Source: Paulinella micropora (taxonomy: Eukaryota > Cercozoa > Imbricatea > Euglyphida > Paulinellidae). From it: a DNA stretch of 64,000 bases. The notes beneath the pieces were generated by a model. That model had not been told where the DNA came from and ran no database searches. It saw only the letters and a program-made list of their open reading frames with translations. This document shows, in pieces, positions 49,173 to 57,789 of this stretch. Position 1 is the stretch's first letter. The number at the start of each line of letters is the position of its first letter. The stretch spans positions 1-64,000 of the forward strand of contig WBZZ01001120.1 of NCBI GenBank assembly GCA_019918135.1, in the 5' to 3' direction. The translations under genes and the position numbers were made by a program.

Positions 49173-52100
49173 ATGTCGCAATATAAATCATTACTAGGCT
49201 TGTCAGAAATCGCGACAGACAGCCTATCAATCGCCAACCTTGACTTAACGAACACAAACATAGTCGGTCTGAATACAGACAGAGTGCCAGAAGATGCTGA
49301 CCCCATAAATCTTTATTACACTGACGACCGATTTGATACACGACTGGCTACCAAAAGCACCGCGGACATTAAAGAAGGACTTAATTATTATTGGACTGAT
49401 AACCGCTTTGACACACGGCTCGCTTTAAAATCAACGACTGACCTTAAAGAAGGGCTTAATTATTATTGGACTGATAACCGCTTTGACACACGTCTCGCTT
49501 TAAAATCAACGACTGACCTTAAAGAAGGAAGCCGTTTATACTACACAGAGCAACGAGTAAGGGATAATGACGAAGTCAAAGCCTCAACTCAACACCGCTC
49601 TAATACAAGTAATCAGCACCAAACAAGTTTATACAATTTGATAGACACTGACATATTTGCACAAGCGAGCGGACAATACTTAACTTACAACGATGTAGAA
49701 GGCAAATGGAAGAATACCGCCCTCGGTTCAATTGATACACTCTCTGATGTAGTCATTACAGCACCAGTGGCGATGAATAGTTATCTAACATATAACTCAA
49801 TAAACTGGGTAAATAAAACATTTCCGATAAATGTTGATGAAACAGGCAACATTAGTATGGGAAGGAAGAATATAATAAACGTAAATTTACTAAATGACAA
49901 AGGTGTTGATGAATGGATATTTGAACATAATGATGATAATAATAAGGTGTCAGCGAGTGGAAGCATAGACTTACATAGCGATGTAACAATAACGGGCACA
50001 CCAGCAGATAACCAACTGATTATGTATAGCACGGGGCAATGGAGAAACACCACACCACCCTTTCTTAGATTAGACGGCACAGCCAGTATGACGGGAGGAC
50101 TAAATATGGGTGGTTTTGCTATTTCAGGGGCTTCTACATATAATGGAATTAATCTCGCTAATCTCGCAGTTGATGGTTCGGTGGTCAAACTAACAGGAGA
50201 CCAAACCATAGTGGGTATTAAGACATTTAGCAGTATAATAAATGCTAGTGCGGGTCTTGATGTGAAAAGCCAAAGCATAACAAATGTAAATCAACTAAAT
50301 GGTAGGTCTATCACAACTTGGCTATCAGAGCACGACTCCAACAACGCGAAAGTGTCGGCGAGTGGAAGTATTGATACACATAGCGATGTGATTATAACAA
50401 CAGCATCAGATAATCAACTACTCATTTATAGCACTGGACAAAGGCGAAATGTGGCATCACCCTTTCTTAGATTAGATGGCACTGCTAGTATGACGGGAGG
50501 ACTAAATATGGGAAACCAAAGTATAACAAATGTGAATCTGGTTGACGGTGTGGATGTTTCTGTTCTTGATAGTTCGGCAGTTAAAACCTCAGGAAACCAA
50601 TCCATAGCAGGAATTAAGACATTTAGCAGTGCCCTTGAAATAACTGGAAATTCAACGAATGCGACAACAAAGGGAACATTCGTGGTTTTTAACTCCACAG
50701 CAAATATAGGAACTATCGGATGCCTTGATATGGGCACGGGCGTAAATTATAACTTTGAAATTTCTGCGAAAAAAATAAGTTTTATTATTGATGGAACGAT
50801 TGTCGGTTGGGTAAATGCTTCGGGGCTAGATTGTAATAGTAGCAAAATAGCCAACTTTGGAACTCCGACATTAGCAACGGACGGAGCGACAAAAGGGTAT
50901 GCGGACACATTGGACGGGCAAAATGTAAAACTATCAACAGACCATAACAGAAAGTAAAACATTTAATGGGGCGAGCACTACAATAAAATATCTAACTTTA
51001 ACGAACAATGCCGATTTTAATAATCAAACTATCACTAATGGTGGAAATATCACATATAATGGGGCGAGGATATTAAACCAAAATGGAGGGGACATATTCT
51101 TTTCACAAACATCAGGAGATTATCAGTATTTCTTATTTACTTTAAATACTGCTACAAGCGGAACCGCGAACCAACGAGGTTATGTATTCACGAATGTAGC
51201 ATCTGATGTAAAAGGGGCGGGACTTTATATTTCAAAACTTTTGGATAATAAAAGTGCTTCGTCTGACATTGTCCGTTTTAACAATGCTGGCGGTATGCGG
51301 TTTTATGGTGCCGATATGAACTCAAACAACATAACAAATGGTGGAACAATAACGGGAACTACATTAACGGCAACTGCTGGTATGACTACAACAACATTAA
51401 CAACAAGCGACAAAATAACAACAGCATCAGGCAAACCGATAATCATAGGCAACTCATCGAAAGGAGTTGGAGCAACTGGAGGATTGGAATTATACGGAAC
51501 GGCGAGTAATGTCACAGGAGCACACTTACAAGCAATAACAACGGCGGATGCTTATCCAACATTTCAATTATTGAAATGGGCGCACGACAATGTCAATTTA
51601 AGTTTTGATGCTTATTTTGACGGCACGAACTGGAAATCAAGCCACAGCGGTTCAAACTTTCTAATTCAAAAAGGTGGAAAACTCGCTTTTTATTATAATT
51701 CAGGAACAACGGTGGAAAACAATATATCTTACACTGAGGCGATGAACATTAATACGTCGGGAGATTTAAGCATCACAACAGCATCCAGCGGATTTTTAAC
51801 ATTAAGAAAAAGACCAAGTTCTACCTACGACCCACAAATATTTATGAAATCAGGAGGTTATTCAAATTATGGAGTGGTTTGTGCTTCAACTGGCATACTT
51901 CATGCTTGGACTGATTCAAACTCTTCAGGTGAGCCGTCTGGTAGTTATAATTATGTTCCACTTAATGGTGCTTGGACAAACTCATCGGACAGGAGACTAA
52001 AATCAGATATTAAAACATTAGACTGCGGGGATTGTTGTGAGAAACTAATGAAAATAAATTGCTGTTCATATTATTTGAAAGCAGACGAAAAGAAAGAACA

Positions 52101-52334
52101 AAAGAACCACGGATTTATTGCTGATGAAGTTAAAAAAAATTTCCTGAATTTGTATCTGAAAGTGGAATAAAAGCGGACGATGGAGATGGCTACCTTGAAG
52201 GCATAACATATACAAGCTTTATACCGATATTAGTCAGTGCTTTTCAACACATGGCGGAAAAGGTAGTTAATTTAGAAAAAGAAAATAAAAATCTTATGAA
52301 TATACTACAAGAAATTAGAGGAAATGTCAAATAA
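49173..52334 (+). CDS. Phage-like fibre with C-terminal S74-type chaperone domain, two frameshifts
   Basis: The N-terminal region has three near-identical repeats of LNYYWTDNRFDTRLALKST type, the 'YYTD-R' repeat known from phage tail fibres. Long stretches with recurring DGTASMTGGLNMG and SGSIDTHSDV units follow. A deletion-type shift near 50940 and a one-base loss in an A run near 52132 (eight A where nine fit the frame) break the frame. The C-terminus has SSDRRLKSDIKTLD and HGFIADEVKKN, the Ser-Lys dyad region of peptidase S74 intramolecular chaperones, which trimerise fibres and cut themselves off, then a coiled coil to 52334. The product would be about 1050 residues and a virion spike. 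The end overlaps the next start (ATG at 52324). Confidence 0.75.
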
Positions 52335-52677
52335 TACGACTAGACTTCACAGACCACCACCTATTATGGATATGGATGGCGAACTAACTCCCGAATTAAA
52401 GTCTCGTGTTCTTGAAGTAGAACTAAAGACTGAGGAAAAAAAAGTAGAGCACGAATTGGAAGATAACTGGAATTGTTGTTGTATAACAAACAGACCAACT
52501 GACAGCCGACTTATTAAATACTTATTTCAAATGGGTATCATTATCTCCATTATAACCCTTTGTATTGTAAGGCTATCTGAAAAGAACTTACCTTGTGAGG
52601 TAGCCAACACTTATGTCGGAATTTTGACCTTACTCATAGGAATTTGCCTTCCATCACCTTCTTCAAGTAAGAAGTGA
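52324..52677 (+). CDS. Small two-helix membrane protein
   Basis: The intact 117-residue protein overlaps the fibre gene by 11 bases (ATGTCAAATAA). A charged N-terminal half contains a NWNCCCITNRP motif. Two hydrophobic segments, LFQMGIIISIITLCIVRL and TYVGILTLLIGICLP, follow. Small membrane proteins with a Cys motif before two helices are common in Polinton-like viruses, so an inner-membrane or entry-accessory role is possible. This is inference only. Confidence 0.6.
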   Translation: MSNNTTRLHRPPPIMDMDGELTPELKSRVLEVELKTEEKKVEHELEDNWNCCCITNRPTDSRLIKYLFQMGIIISIITLCIVRLSEKNLPCEVANTYVGILTLLIGICLPSPSSSKK

Positions 52678-52926
52678 GCATTCATATACTTGAGTTTTAT
52701 ACCACATAGCATCATTTGAGCAAATTAAAGGTAGGGCTTCATCAAAACTAACACACCAATCACTCATAGGCTTATACACACATTTAAATTTTGTTTCTAT
52801 TCCTTTCTGAATACAATAAGCACAACTCTCATTTTTTTCTCACTGACCCGTGAGTAAAAGTCGCAGGCAGTCCGAGCAGAAATATTAATTAATAAAAAGT
52901 TTATTAGCACTAATATAGAGTTCATC
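52678..52926. other. Spacer with AT-rich promoter-like end
   Basis: No gene seen. The last 50 bases (AATATTAATTAATAAAAAG, then CACTAATATAGAG) resemble the AT-rich leaders of other genes in this element. Confidence 0.4.
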
Positions 52927-53289
52927 ATGGCTGACTATAAATACCAAAAGATTATTTTTCTGAGCAATGATTTTGCTGGAGGAAGCAAAACATTTAATAA
53001 AAATATTCAAATGTCATTCACACCCACCAAAATGAATGTTAAGTTTATCCACTATATGAACGACCAGACCGAAACCAAAACCAGAATTCTTTATATGGAC
53101 AGAATTGGAATTATTGGAACATTTGCGGACAGCACCACAGCAAACATTTCAAATCTCGGTTATAATTTGGGTGTTGTCGGATGGACAGACGGACAATATA
53201 CATTTAAAGTCCTTGAAACTGATAGCGGAAATATTGACACAGGAAATTTAGCGGGAAGAATTGTTGTGTGCCTAGAGTTCTTGGGATAA
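52927..53289 (+). CDS. Small beta-rich Polinton protein
   Basis: The intact 120-residue protein MADYKYQKIIFLSNDFAGG is rich in alternating beta-type sequence (RILYMDRIGIIGTF, NLGVVGWTDGQYTFKVLE, GRIVVCLEFLG). It fits a single small jelly-roll or cement-type virion protein by size and context, between the fibre and the packaging ATPase. Family not recognised. A structured element begins 3 bases after its stop. Confidence 0.55.
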   Translation: MADYKYQKIIFLSNDFAGGSKTFNKNIQMSFTPTKMNVKFIHYMNDQTETKTRILYMDRIGIIGTFADSTTANISNLGYNLGVVGWTDGQYTFKVLETDSGNIDTGNLAGRIVVCLEFLG

Positions 53290-53291
53290 TA

Positions 53292-53477
53292 ATGATATTT
53301 ATCAACTACACTCTCGTTGCTACCGCAACTCCCGTTTGTTGATAAACATCGAACACCGATTTATTTTAAACCATAAAGAAAAAACGATGTTTTAGAATAA
53401 GAGAGAGTGCGACAGCACGACCATCTCGTAGAGTGATTACGCCCTTCGGGCAGTAAAGCGCAATTCTAAAATATCAT
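53292..53477. repeat. Four-way-junction element, copy 1
   Basis: The outer stem ATGATATTT (53292-53300) pairs with AAATATCAT (53469-53477). Inside are three arms: TTTATCAAC/GTTGATAAA (53298-53306/53338-53346), AAACATCG/CGATGTTT (53344-53351/53385-53392) and TTTTAGAAT/ATTCTAAAA (53390-53398/53463-53471). Arm 3 contains the GAGAGTGCG...CAGCACGA hairpin. The element fills the space from 3 bases after one stop into the ATG of the ATPase gene. Confidence 0.85.
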
Positions 53478-54279
53478 GGAGAAAATAAACAATGTCAAGG
53501 TGAAGCCAGTAAAACAAGAGAGTGATGGAAATAAAAAAGCAAAAGGTCATAAATTATTCAATGAGCCGTATGCCAACATATTTCTACTCGCCCGTAAGAA
53601 GAGCGGGAAAACAACAGCACTCTTTGAAATACTGAAACGGACTACAGACAGAAAAACCCGCATTGTCATTATTGCTTCAACGATACACAAGGACTACATT
53701 TATAAAGCAATGGTAAAGCACTTTAAGAACAGAGGCAACCCGATGGCAATATATACCTTTCTTAAATCAGATGGTGTAAATGTTATTGATTATGAGTTAG
53801 ACAAACTGAACAGACAGGACGAGCAACACGAAGGAGAAGTAAAACAAGACAAAGAGGAAATAGAGAAGCCACAATTTCTTTATTTCGGAAAGGAAAAGAA
53901 AAAAGAAGAAGGAGGTGAGAAGAAAGAAAGGCCAAGTAAGTATATTTCTCCAGAGGTTGTTTTTGTTTTGGACGATTTAGGGAGTGGATTAAGAGACAAG
54001 TCCGTAAGTGATTTGTTAAAAAAGAACAGACACTATAAATCAAAGGTTATTATGCAGTATTTAAACGACCTACGGCCAGAAGCCAGTTAGATTATCTATT
54101 AATCTTTCCGGGTCAATCTCAGGACAAAATGGAACTCGGTATAAACACTTAGACTTATCTTTTGACTATGACTACTTTCTTCAAAAGTATCACGAAGCAA
54201 CAAAGGAGAGATTTAATTTTCTTTATGTTTCAAGTGTTGATGATGAGTTAAGAAAAAATTTTGCTTACAGATTAAAATG
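53476..54279 (+). CDS. Packaging ATPase (FtsK/HerA, A32-like), frameshifted near 3' end
   Basis: The protein carries a Walker A region LLARKKSGKTTAL (Ala where the first Gly is usual), a long charged insertion, a Walker B VVFVLDDLGSG and the following KKNRHYKSKVIMQYLNDL, which match the genome-packaging ATPase of Polintons and related viruses. Single-base shifts near 54086 and 54142 break the frame. The family's C-terminal sequence LDYLLIFPGQSQDKMEL and FLQKYHEATKERFNFLYV continues across them to a TGA at 54277-54279. It pumps DNA into the capsid. Both its start and its stop codons lie inside copies of the four-way-junction element. Confidence 0.8.
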
Positions 54280-54394
54280 ATATTTGACAATTTCACTTCG
54301 TGCTATTCGCACTCTCGTTTATTGTCAAACATCGAAACCATTAAAGCAAAAACGATGTTTTATGAAACCGCGTAGCGGGTGAATAAAATATCAA
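54276..54394. repeat. Four-way-junction element, copy 2
   Basis: The outer stem TGATATTT (54277-54284) pairs with AAATATCA (54386-54393). Arms are TTTGACAAT/ATTGTCAAA (54282-54290/54321-54329), AAACATCG/CGATGTTT (54327-54334/54353-54360) and TTTTAT/ATAAAA (54358-54363/54383-54388). Arm 1 holds TTCGTGCTATTCGCACTCTC, the reverse complement of the hairpin that other copies carry in arm 3, so this copy is inverted. It begins within the ATPase stop codon. Confidence 0.8.
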
Positions 54395-54410
54395 AATTTT
54401 TTTTTTGGAA

Positions 54411-54440
54411 TTAATTATTTTTTTCTGTATTATATAATCA
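54411..54440 (+). promoter_or_regulatory. Candidate late promoter
   Basis: TTAATTATTTTTTTCTGTAT followed by TATATAA, 11-40 bases before the ATG at 54451. The same word occurs before the major capsid gene at 57717, and a shorter form before 59397. Confidence 0.5.
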
Positions 54441-54450
54441 TCTATCTTTT

Positions 54451-54768
54451 ATGGTAGTAAAAACAACTCGTGTTGAAGTCATTCCAACAATCGGCAAACG
54501 AACTATTAACTCAAGCACCAACATGGCTGGAGGTAAAAAGAAAACTGGACGGAAGAAGGGCAAGGGGCAGGCTGGCGGTAAAATTAACTGGCAAAAAGTG
54601 GGCAAAACCGCAATGGCTGTTGATAAATTTCTTCGCAATAATAAGTTAATCTCTAGGACTGCGGGAGCATTAACTAGTGTCGGGGTGCCTTACGCAGGTA
54701 GTGTTGGTGCTGTAGCATCAAGACTGGGGTATGGTAAGCAGAGAGGACGAGGTGCCCTTAAGTTTTAA
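54451..54768 (+). CDS. Basic core-like virion protein with protease-site motif
   Basis: This 105-residue, strongly basic protein has NMAGGKKKTGRKKGKGQAGG near residue 24. MAGG fits the adenovirus-type maturation protease rule (M/I/L)-x-G-G, so cutting there would release a basic peptide like adenovirus core peptides. The C-terminus (SRTAGALTSVGVPYAGSVGA) is Gly/Ala-rich and membrane-active-looking. The role as a core or minor capsid protein is inferred from charge, the motif, and the protease gene nearby. Confidence 0.6.
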   Translation: MVVKTTRVEVIPTIGKRTINSSTNMAGGKKKTGRKKGKGQAGGKINWQKVGKTAMAVDKFLRNNKLISRTAGALTSVGVPYAGSVGAVASRLGYGKQRGRGALKF

Positions 54769-54892
54769 AGATATTTTGTTCTGACTTCGTCATCACAAAA
54801 CATCGATGACCATTATTTTTCCCTAAAATAAAAAAACGATGGTTTAGAATAAGTGAGAGTGCGATAGCACGAAAAGCAATTCTAAACTATCT
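54769..54892. repeat. Four-way-junction element, copy 3
   Basis: The outer stem AGATA (54769-54773) pairs with TATCT (54888-54892). Arms are TTTTGT/ACAAAA (54774-54779/54795-54800), ACATCG/CGATGg (54800-54805/54837-54842) and GTTTAGAAT/ATTCTAAAC (54842-54850/54879-54887). Arm 3 has G-C where copies 1 and 4 have T-A, a compensatory change. It starts at the last base of the preceding TAA and ends 5 bases before the next ATG. Confidence 0.8.
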
Positions 54893-54897
54893 ATAGA

Positions 54898-55455
54898 ATG
54901 GTTGCTAAAACCAGACCCCCGAGGGTTTATAGAAATAAAAGCGGGAAGCCGTATATTATCCAGAAGGGTAAAAAATATTATCTTAATTTCGGTAAAAAGA
55001 CAAATGATATGAGCACACTTCAAATCGTTAAACTTTTTATGAAATACTTAAGCAGGCCAAAATCAAAGCGAGCACCTAAGCGAAAAGAAGACTTGCGAAA
55101 AGTCCAGAGTTTGACGGAGATTGAGCAAAATACTAGAACCACCATTAATGACCACTTAGACAAACTCAGAAAGGAGAAATACGAAAAGATTGATGAGATT
55201 GACCAAAAAGAGAAAAAAGCACGAGTTGATGCTGAAGAAGAAAAGAAGAGGCAACACCGAAAAGACATGGAAGATATCAAGGAACGACAAGAACAAAAAG
55301 ACAGAGAACTAAGAAGGGAGCAAAAACTCATAGAGGATTTACAATACGAACAGCAAAGGAACCAAAGATTAGCCATTATGCCACCACCACAACAACAATA
55401 TATTATGCCTACACAGCAGGGACAACCACAAGAACAACAGGCCCAGCCAGAGTAA
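54898..55455 (+). CDS. Basic coiled-coil Polinton protein
   Basis: The 185-residue protein begins MVAKTRPPRVYRNKSGKPYI, a basic N-terminus, continues as a charged coiled coil (KARVDAEEEKKRQHRKDMED) and ends in a Gln/Pro-rich tail. The TAA at 55453-55455 is in frame with the protease gene that follows and has no ATG of its own at that point, so the two may once have been, or may still be, one polypeptide. Function unknown. Confidence 0.5.
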   Translation: MVAKTRPPRVYRNKSGKPYIIQKGKKYYLNFGKKTNDMSTLQIVKLFMKYLSRPKSKRAPKRKEDLRKVQSLTEIEQNTRTTINDHLDKLRKEKYEKIDEIDQKEKKARVDAEEEKKRQHRKDMEDIKERQEQKDRELRREQKLIEDLQYEQQRNQRLAIMPPPQQQYIMPTQQGQPQEQQAQPE

Positions 55456-55476
55456 AAGTTAAACCAAATAAAGAAT

Positions 55477-56718
55477 TTGAAGAAAAAAAAATTAATCATA
55501 AATTCGGGAGTTTTTACTCAAGCAGATATAGATAAGGAACCTAGTAAAATACAAAGTATAGCAGAAAGAATAAAAGATTTTCAAAACCAACAAATAACAA
55601 TAGATGATATGAAAAAAATGCTAGGAGCACAAGAAGCATTAAATAAAAATATAGGAAACAAACTAGAGGAGGCTAAATACAGATTAATGTTGAAGAATGG
55701 ATTGTCAAATAGTAATATTGAGAAAAAACTTACTATTAAAATTCTTGGTGAAGCACTAAGGGAAAAACTTAAAAATGAAGGCCACGATGTTAAAGGTTGG
55801 AACCAAAGGGCATCATGGATAATAGACAAAATTGTAGAACATAAAATAGATGTTGGACAAAATAAGGACGAAGTAAAAAAGAAACTAGCAGAATATTTGG
55901 GCTTACAAACGGGAACTGGTTTAGAAGATTTGATTAATAAAGTGTTTTCCGTAAAAAACATTAAAAAGTATCTATCAAGAAAAGAATGGACACATTCAAT
56001 GAGAAAAAAAGATTATGTTAATGCTCTTATAAATAAATATAGAAATGAACAGCAACCAGAGCAACCACAGCCTGAGCCACAGCAACAGCAACCAGAGCAA
56101 CAACAACCAGAGCAACAACAACCAGAGCAACAGCAGCCAGAGCCACAGCCTGAGCCACAGCCTGAGCCACAGCAAGAGGAGCCACAGCCCGACACACAGC
56201 AACCAGACCCCCAGCAAGAGGGAGAGGGGCGGGGACTAATGACTAATGAAATAGATGACATAATGAAAAAATATGGATGGTATCTCGGAGCGATAGCCAG
56301 TGATGAAATCTACAAACTAAATCCAGAAAAAAGAAAGCGATATGGATTTATTATGAATTTGGACAATCACAAACAAGCGGGGTCTCATTGGATTGCTATA
56401 TGGGTAAGTCTTGATAAAGACAGAAGTGTTGAAGTATATGACCCATTAGCACTTTACGAGCCAACAGAAGACTTTCAACAACAAATGAAAAGACTAATTG
56501 ACCGAAGCCACCCCGATAGTTATTTATTAATGAAGGTCAATCAAGTAAAACAACAATCAGACACATCAGACACGTGTGGTTGGCATAGTATGAGGTTTCT
56601 AATGGAGCGGGCAAAAGGTATTAAATTCAAATTTGCCAGCGGTTATACAGACTTAAAAGAAGACGAAGCAGAAAAGTTAAAATCGCAGAATGGTTATGGA
56701 TTTGACACCTTTTTGTAA
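55477..56718 (+). CDS. Adenain-like cysteine protease
   Basis: The C-terminal 170 residues carry the catalytic set of the adenovirus/Ulp1-type maturation protease: His in GSHWIAIWV, Asp in VEVYDPLA, Gln in NQVKQQSD and Cys in DTCGWHSM. The N-terminal half is helical, and a Gln/Glu/Pro repeat linker (EQQQPEQQQPEQ) separates them. No ATG exists near 55477; the first in-frame one is at about 55609, so the start is uncertain, and the frame is continuous with the preceding gene except for one TAA. The enzyme matures virion proteins. A structured element starts right after its stop. Confidence 0.8.
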   Translation: MKKKKLIINSGVFTQADIDKEPSKIQSIAERIKDFQNQQITIDDMKKMLGAQEALNKNIGNKLEEAKYRLMLKNGLSNSNIEKKLTIKILGEALREKLKNEGHDVKGWNQRASWIIDKIVEHKIDVGQNKDEVKKKLAEYLGLQTGTGLEDLINKVFSVKNIKKYLSRKEWTHSMRKKDYVNALINKYRNEQQPEQPQPEPQQQQPEQQQPEQQQPEQQQPEPQPEPQPEPQQEEPQPDTQQPDPQQEGEGRGLMTNEIDDIMKKYGWYLGAIASDEIYKLNPEKRKRYGFIMNLDNHKQAGSHWIAIWVSLDKDRSVEVYDPLALYEPTEDFQQQMKRLIDRSHPDSYLLMKVNQVKQQSDTSDTCGWHSMRFLMERAKGIKFKFASGYTDLKEDEAEKLKSQNGYGFDTFL

Positions 56719-56892
56719 ATGATATTTGTTTCAGACCCGATTCGACTTCGTCGAATCTACAACGTCTTCAACAAACATCGGGTCTACGCACTTTTAAGGA
56801 TTACAATAAGCATTAATTTTTTTTGAAAAAGAAAAAACGATGTTTTAGAATAAGAGAGAGTGCGGAGCACGAAACGCAATTCTAAAATATCA
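56719..56892. repeat. Four-way-junction element, copy 4
   Basis: The outer stem TGATATTT (56720-56727) pairs with AAATATCA (56885-56892). Arms are TTTGTT/AACAAA (56725-56730/56770-56775, with a GATTCGACTTCGTCGAATC hairpin inside), AAACATCG/CGATGTTT (56773-56780/56838-56845) and TTTTAGAAT/ATTCTAAAA (56843-56851/56879-56887). It fills the gap between the protease stop and the penton ATG at 56893 exactly. Confidence 0.85.
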
Positions 56893-57705
56893 ATGGAGTA
56901 CAAGGGAGGAAGAAGTTCAGGTATATACTACATAAATAGCAAAAACCGAATAACGGGGACAGACAGCGACTTTACACACGAAGTCAATATGAAGGGTCTA
57001 GACAATCCCACACATTGTAAAATTCTTCATATCTATGTTCCGAAATCTTATTATTCAGTTGCCTCTCCATATAATACTTTTACATTATCCGAAGACGGGT
57101 ATGAGGCTTTAATTACAATACCAGAGGGCAACTACACAATGAACAACTTAAAAAATAAACTATCTGAGATATTGACGGCAGAAAGTCCGAATGATTATAC
57201 TTATGTAGTCTCAAGCAACAATACAAACACAGAAGCGGAGGATGGCAAATTAACATTTAGTGTGTCAAATAATGGAGGTATTCAACCGCGGTTTATATTT
57301 GATGCTGATACACGTATTCATGAGGTTATGGGTTTTGATAGAAATTCAACATATTTATTTGCCAATGATTTCATTAAATCGCCGAATGTAATTATTCTAA
57401 CTGGTGAAAAAACTCTGTATCTTCAATCTGATTTGGTGAATGAAGGTGATAATCATGTGCTACAAGAAATATACACAGCCAACGAAATTCCTTTTGGTTC
57501 TGTCATTTATGACGGCTCTGGTAGCGAATATGGAAAAACATTGTCAGCTAATTCAAACAATGTATTTAGGTTTTACTTGACAGACGAAAACGACCAAGCA
57601 ATTAATCTTAATGGTTTAGGTATCGTTATGACTTTATTGGTTTATCGTGAAACTAATTATTTTAGTTTATTTAATTCATTTTTCAATTTGTTGAAATCTA
57701 GATAA
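56893..57705 (+). CDS. Minor capsid (penton) protein
   Basis: The ATG at 56893, immediately after a structured element, begins MEYKGGRSSGIYYINSKNRI. The 270-residue protein matches the single jelly-roll penton of Polintons in size and in its N-terminal pattern: a YYINS-x-NR-x2-G-x-D-F start, then KILHIYVPKSYYSV, PEGNYTMNNLKNKLSEIL and HEVMGFDRNSTYLF. It is directly upstream of the major capsid gene, the usual order. It forms the vertex capsomers. Confidence 0.8.
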   Translation: MEYKGGRSSGIYYINSKNRITGTDSDFTHEVNMKGLDNPTHCKILHIYVPKSYYSVASPYNTFTLSEDGYEALITIPEGNYTMNNLKNKLSEILTAESPNDYTYVVSSNNTNTEAEDGKLTFSVSNNGGIQPRFIFDADTRIHEVMGFDRNSTYLFANDFIKSPNVIILTGEKTLYLQSDLVNEGDNHVLQEIYTANEIPFGSVIYDGSGSEYGKTLSANSNNVFRFYLTDENDQAINLNGLGIVMTLLVYRETNYFSLFNSFFNLLKSR

Positions 57706-57716
57706 TTATTTTTGAT

Positions 57717-57743
57717 TTAATTATTTTTTTTTGTATAAATATA
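57717..57743 (+). promoter_or_regulatory. Candidate late promoter of the capsid gene
   Basis: TTAATTATTTTTTTTTGTAT then AAATATA, about 47-73 bases before the major capsid ATG. Near-identical to the word at 54411. Confidence 0.5.
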
Positions 57744-57789
57744 TTTCGTGTATTAATCAACTTACACTACTTCAAAAACAAAACAAAAA

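Noticed and set aside
55996..56261. Leu/Trp- or Cys/Ser/Gly-rich minus-strand frames
   Set aside because: Antisense of the Gln/Pro/Glu repeat linker of the protease gene.
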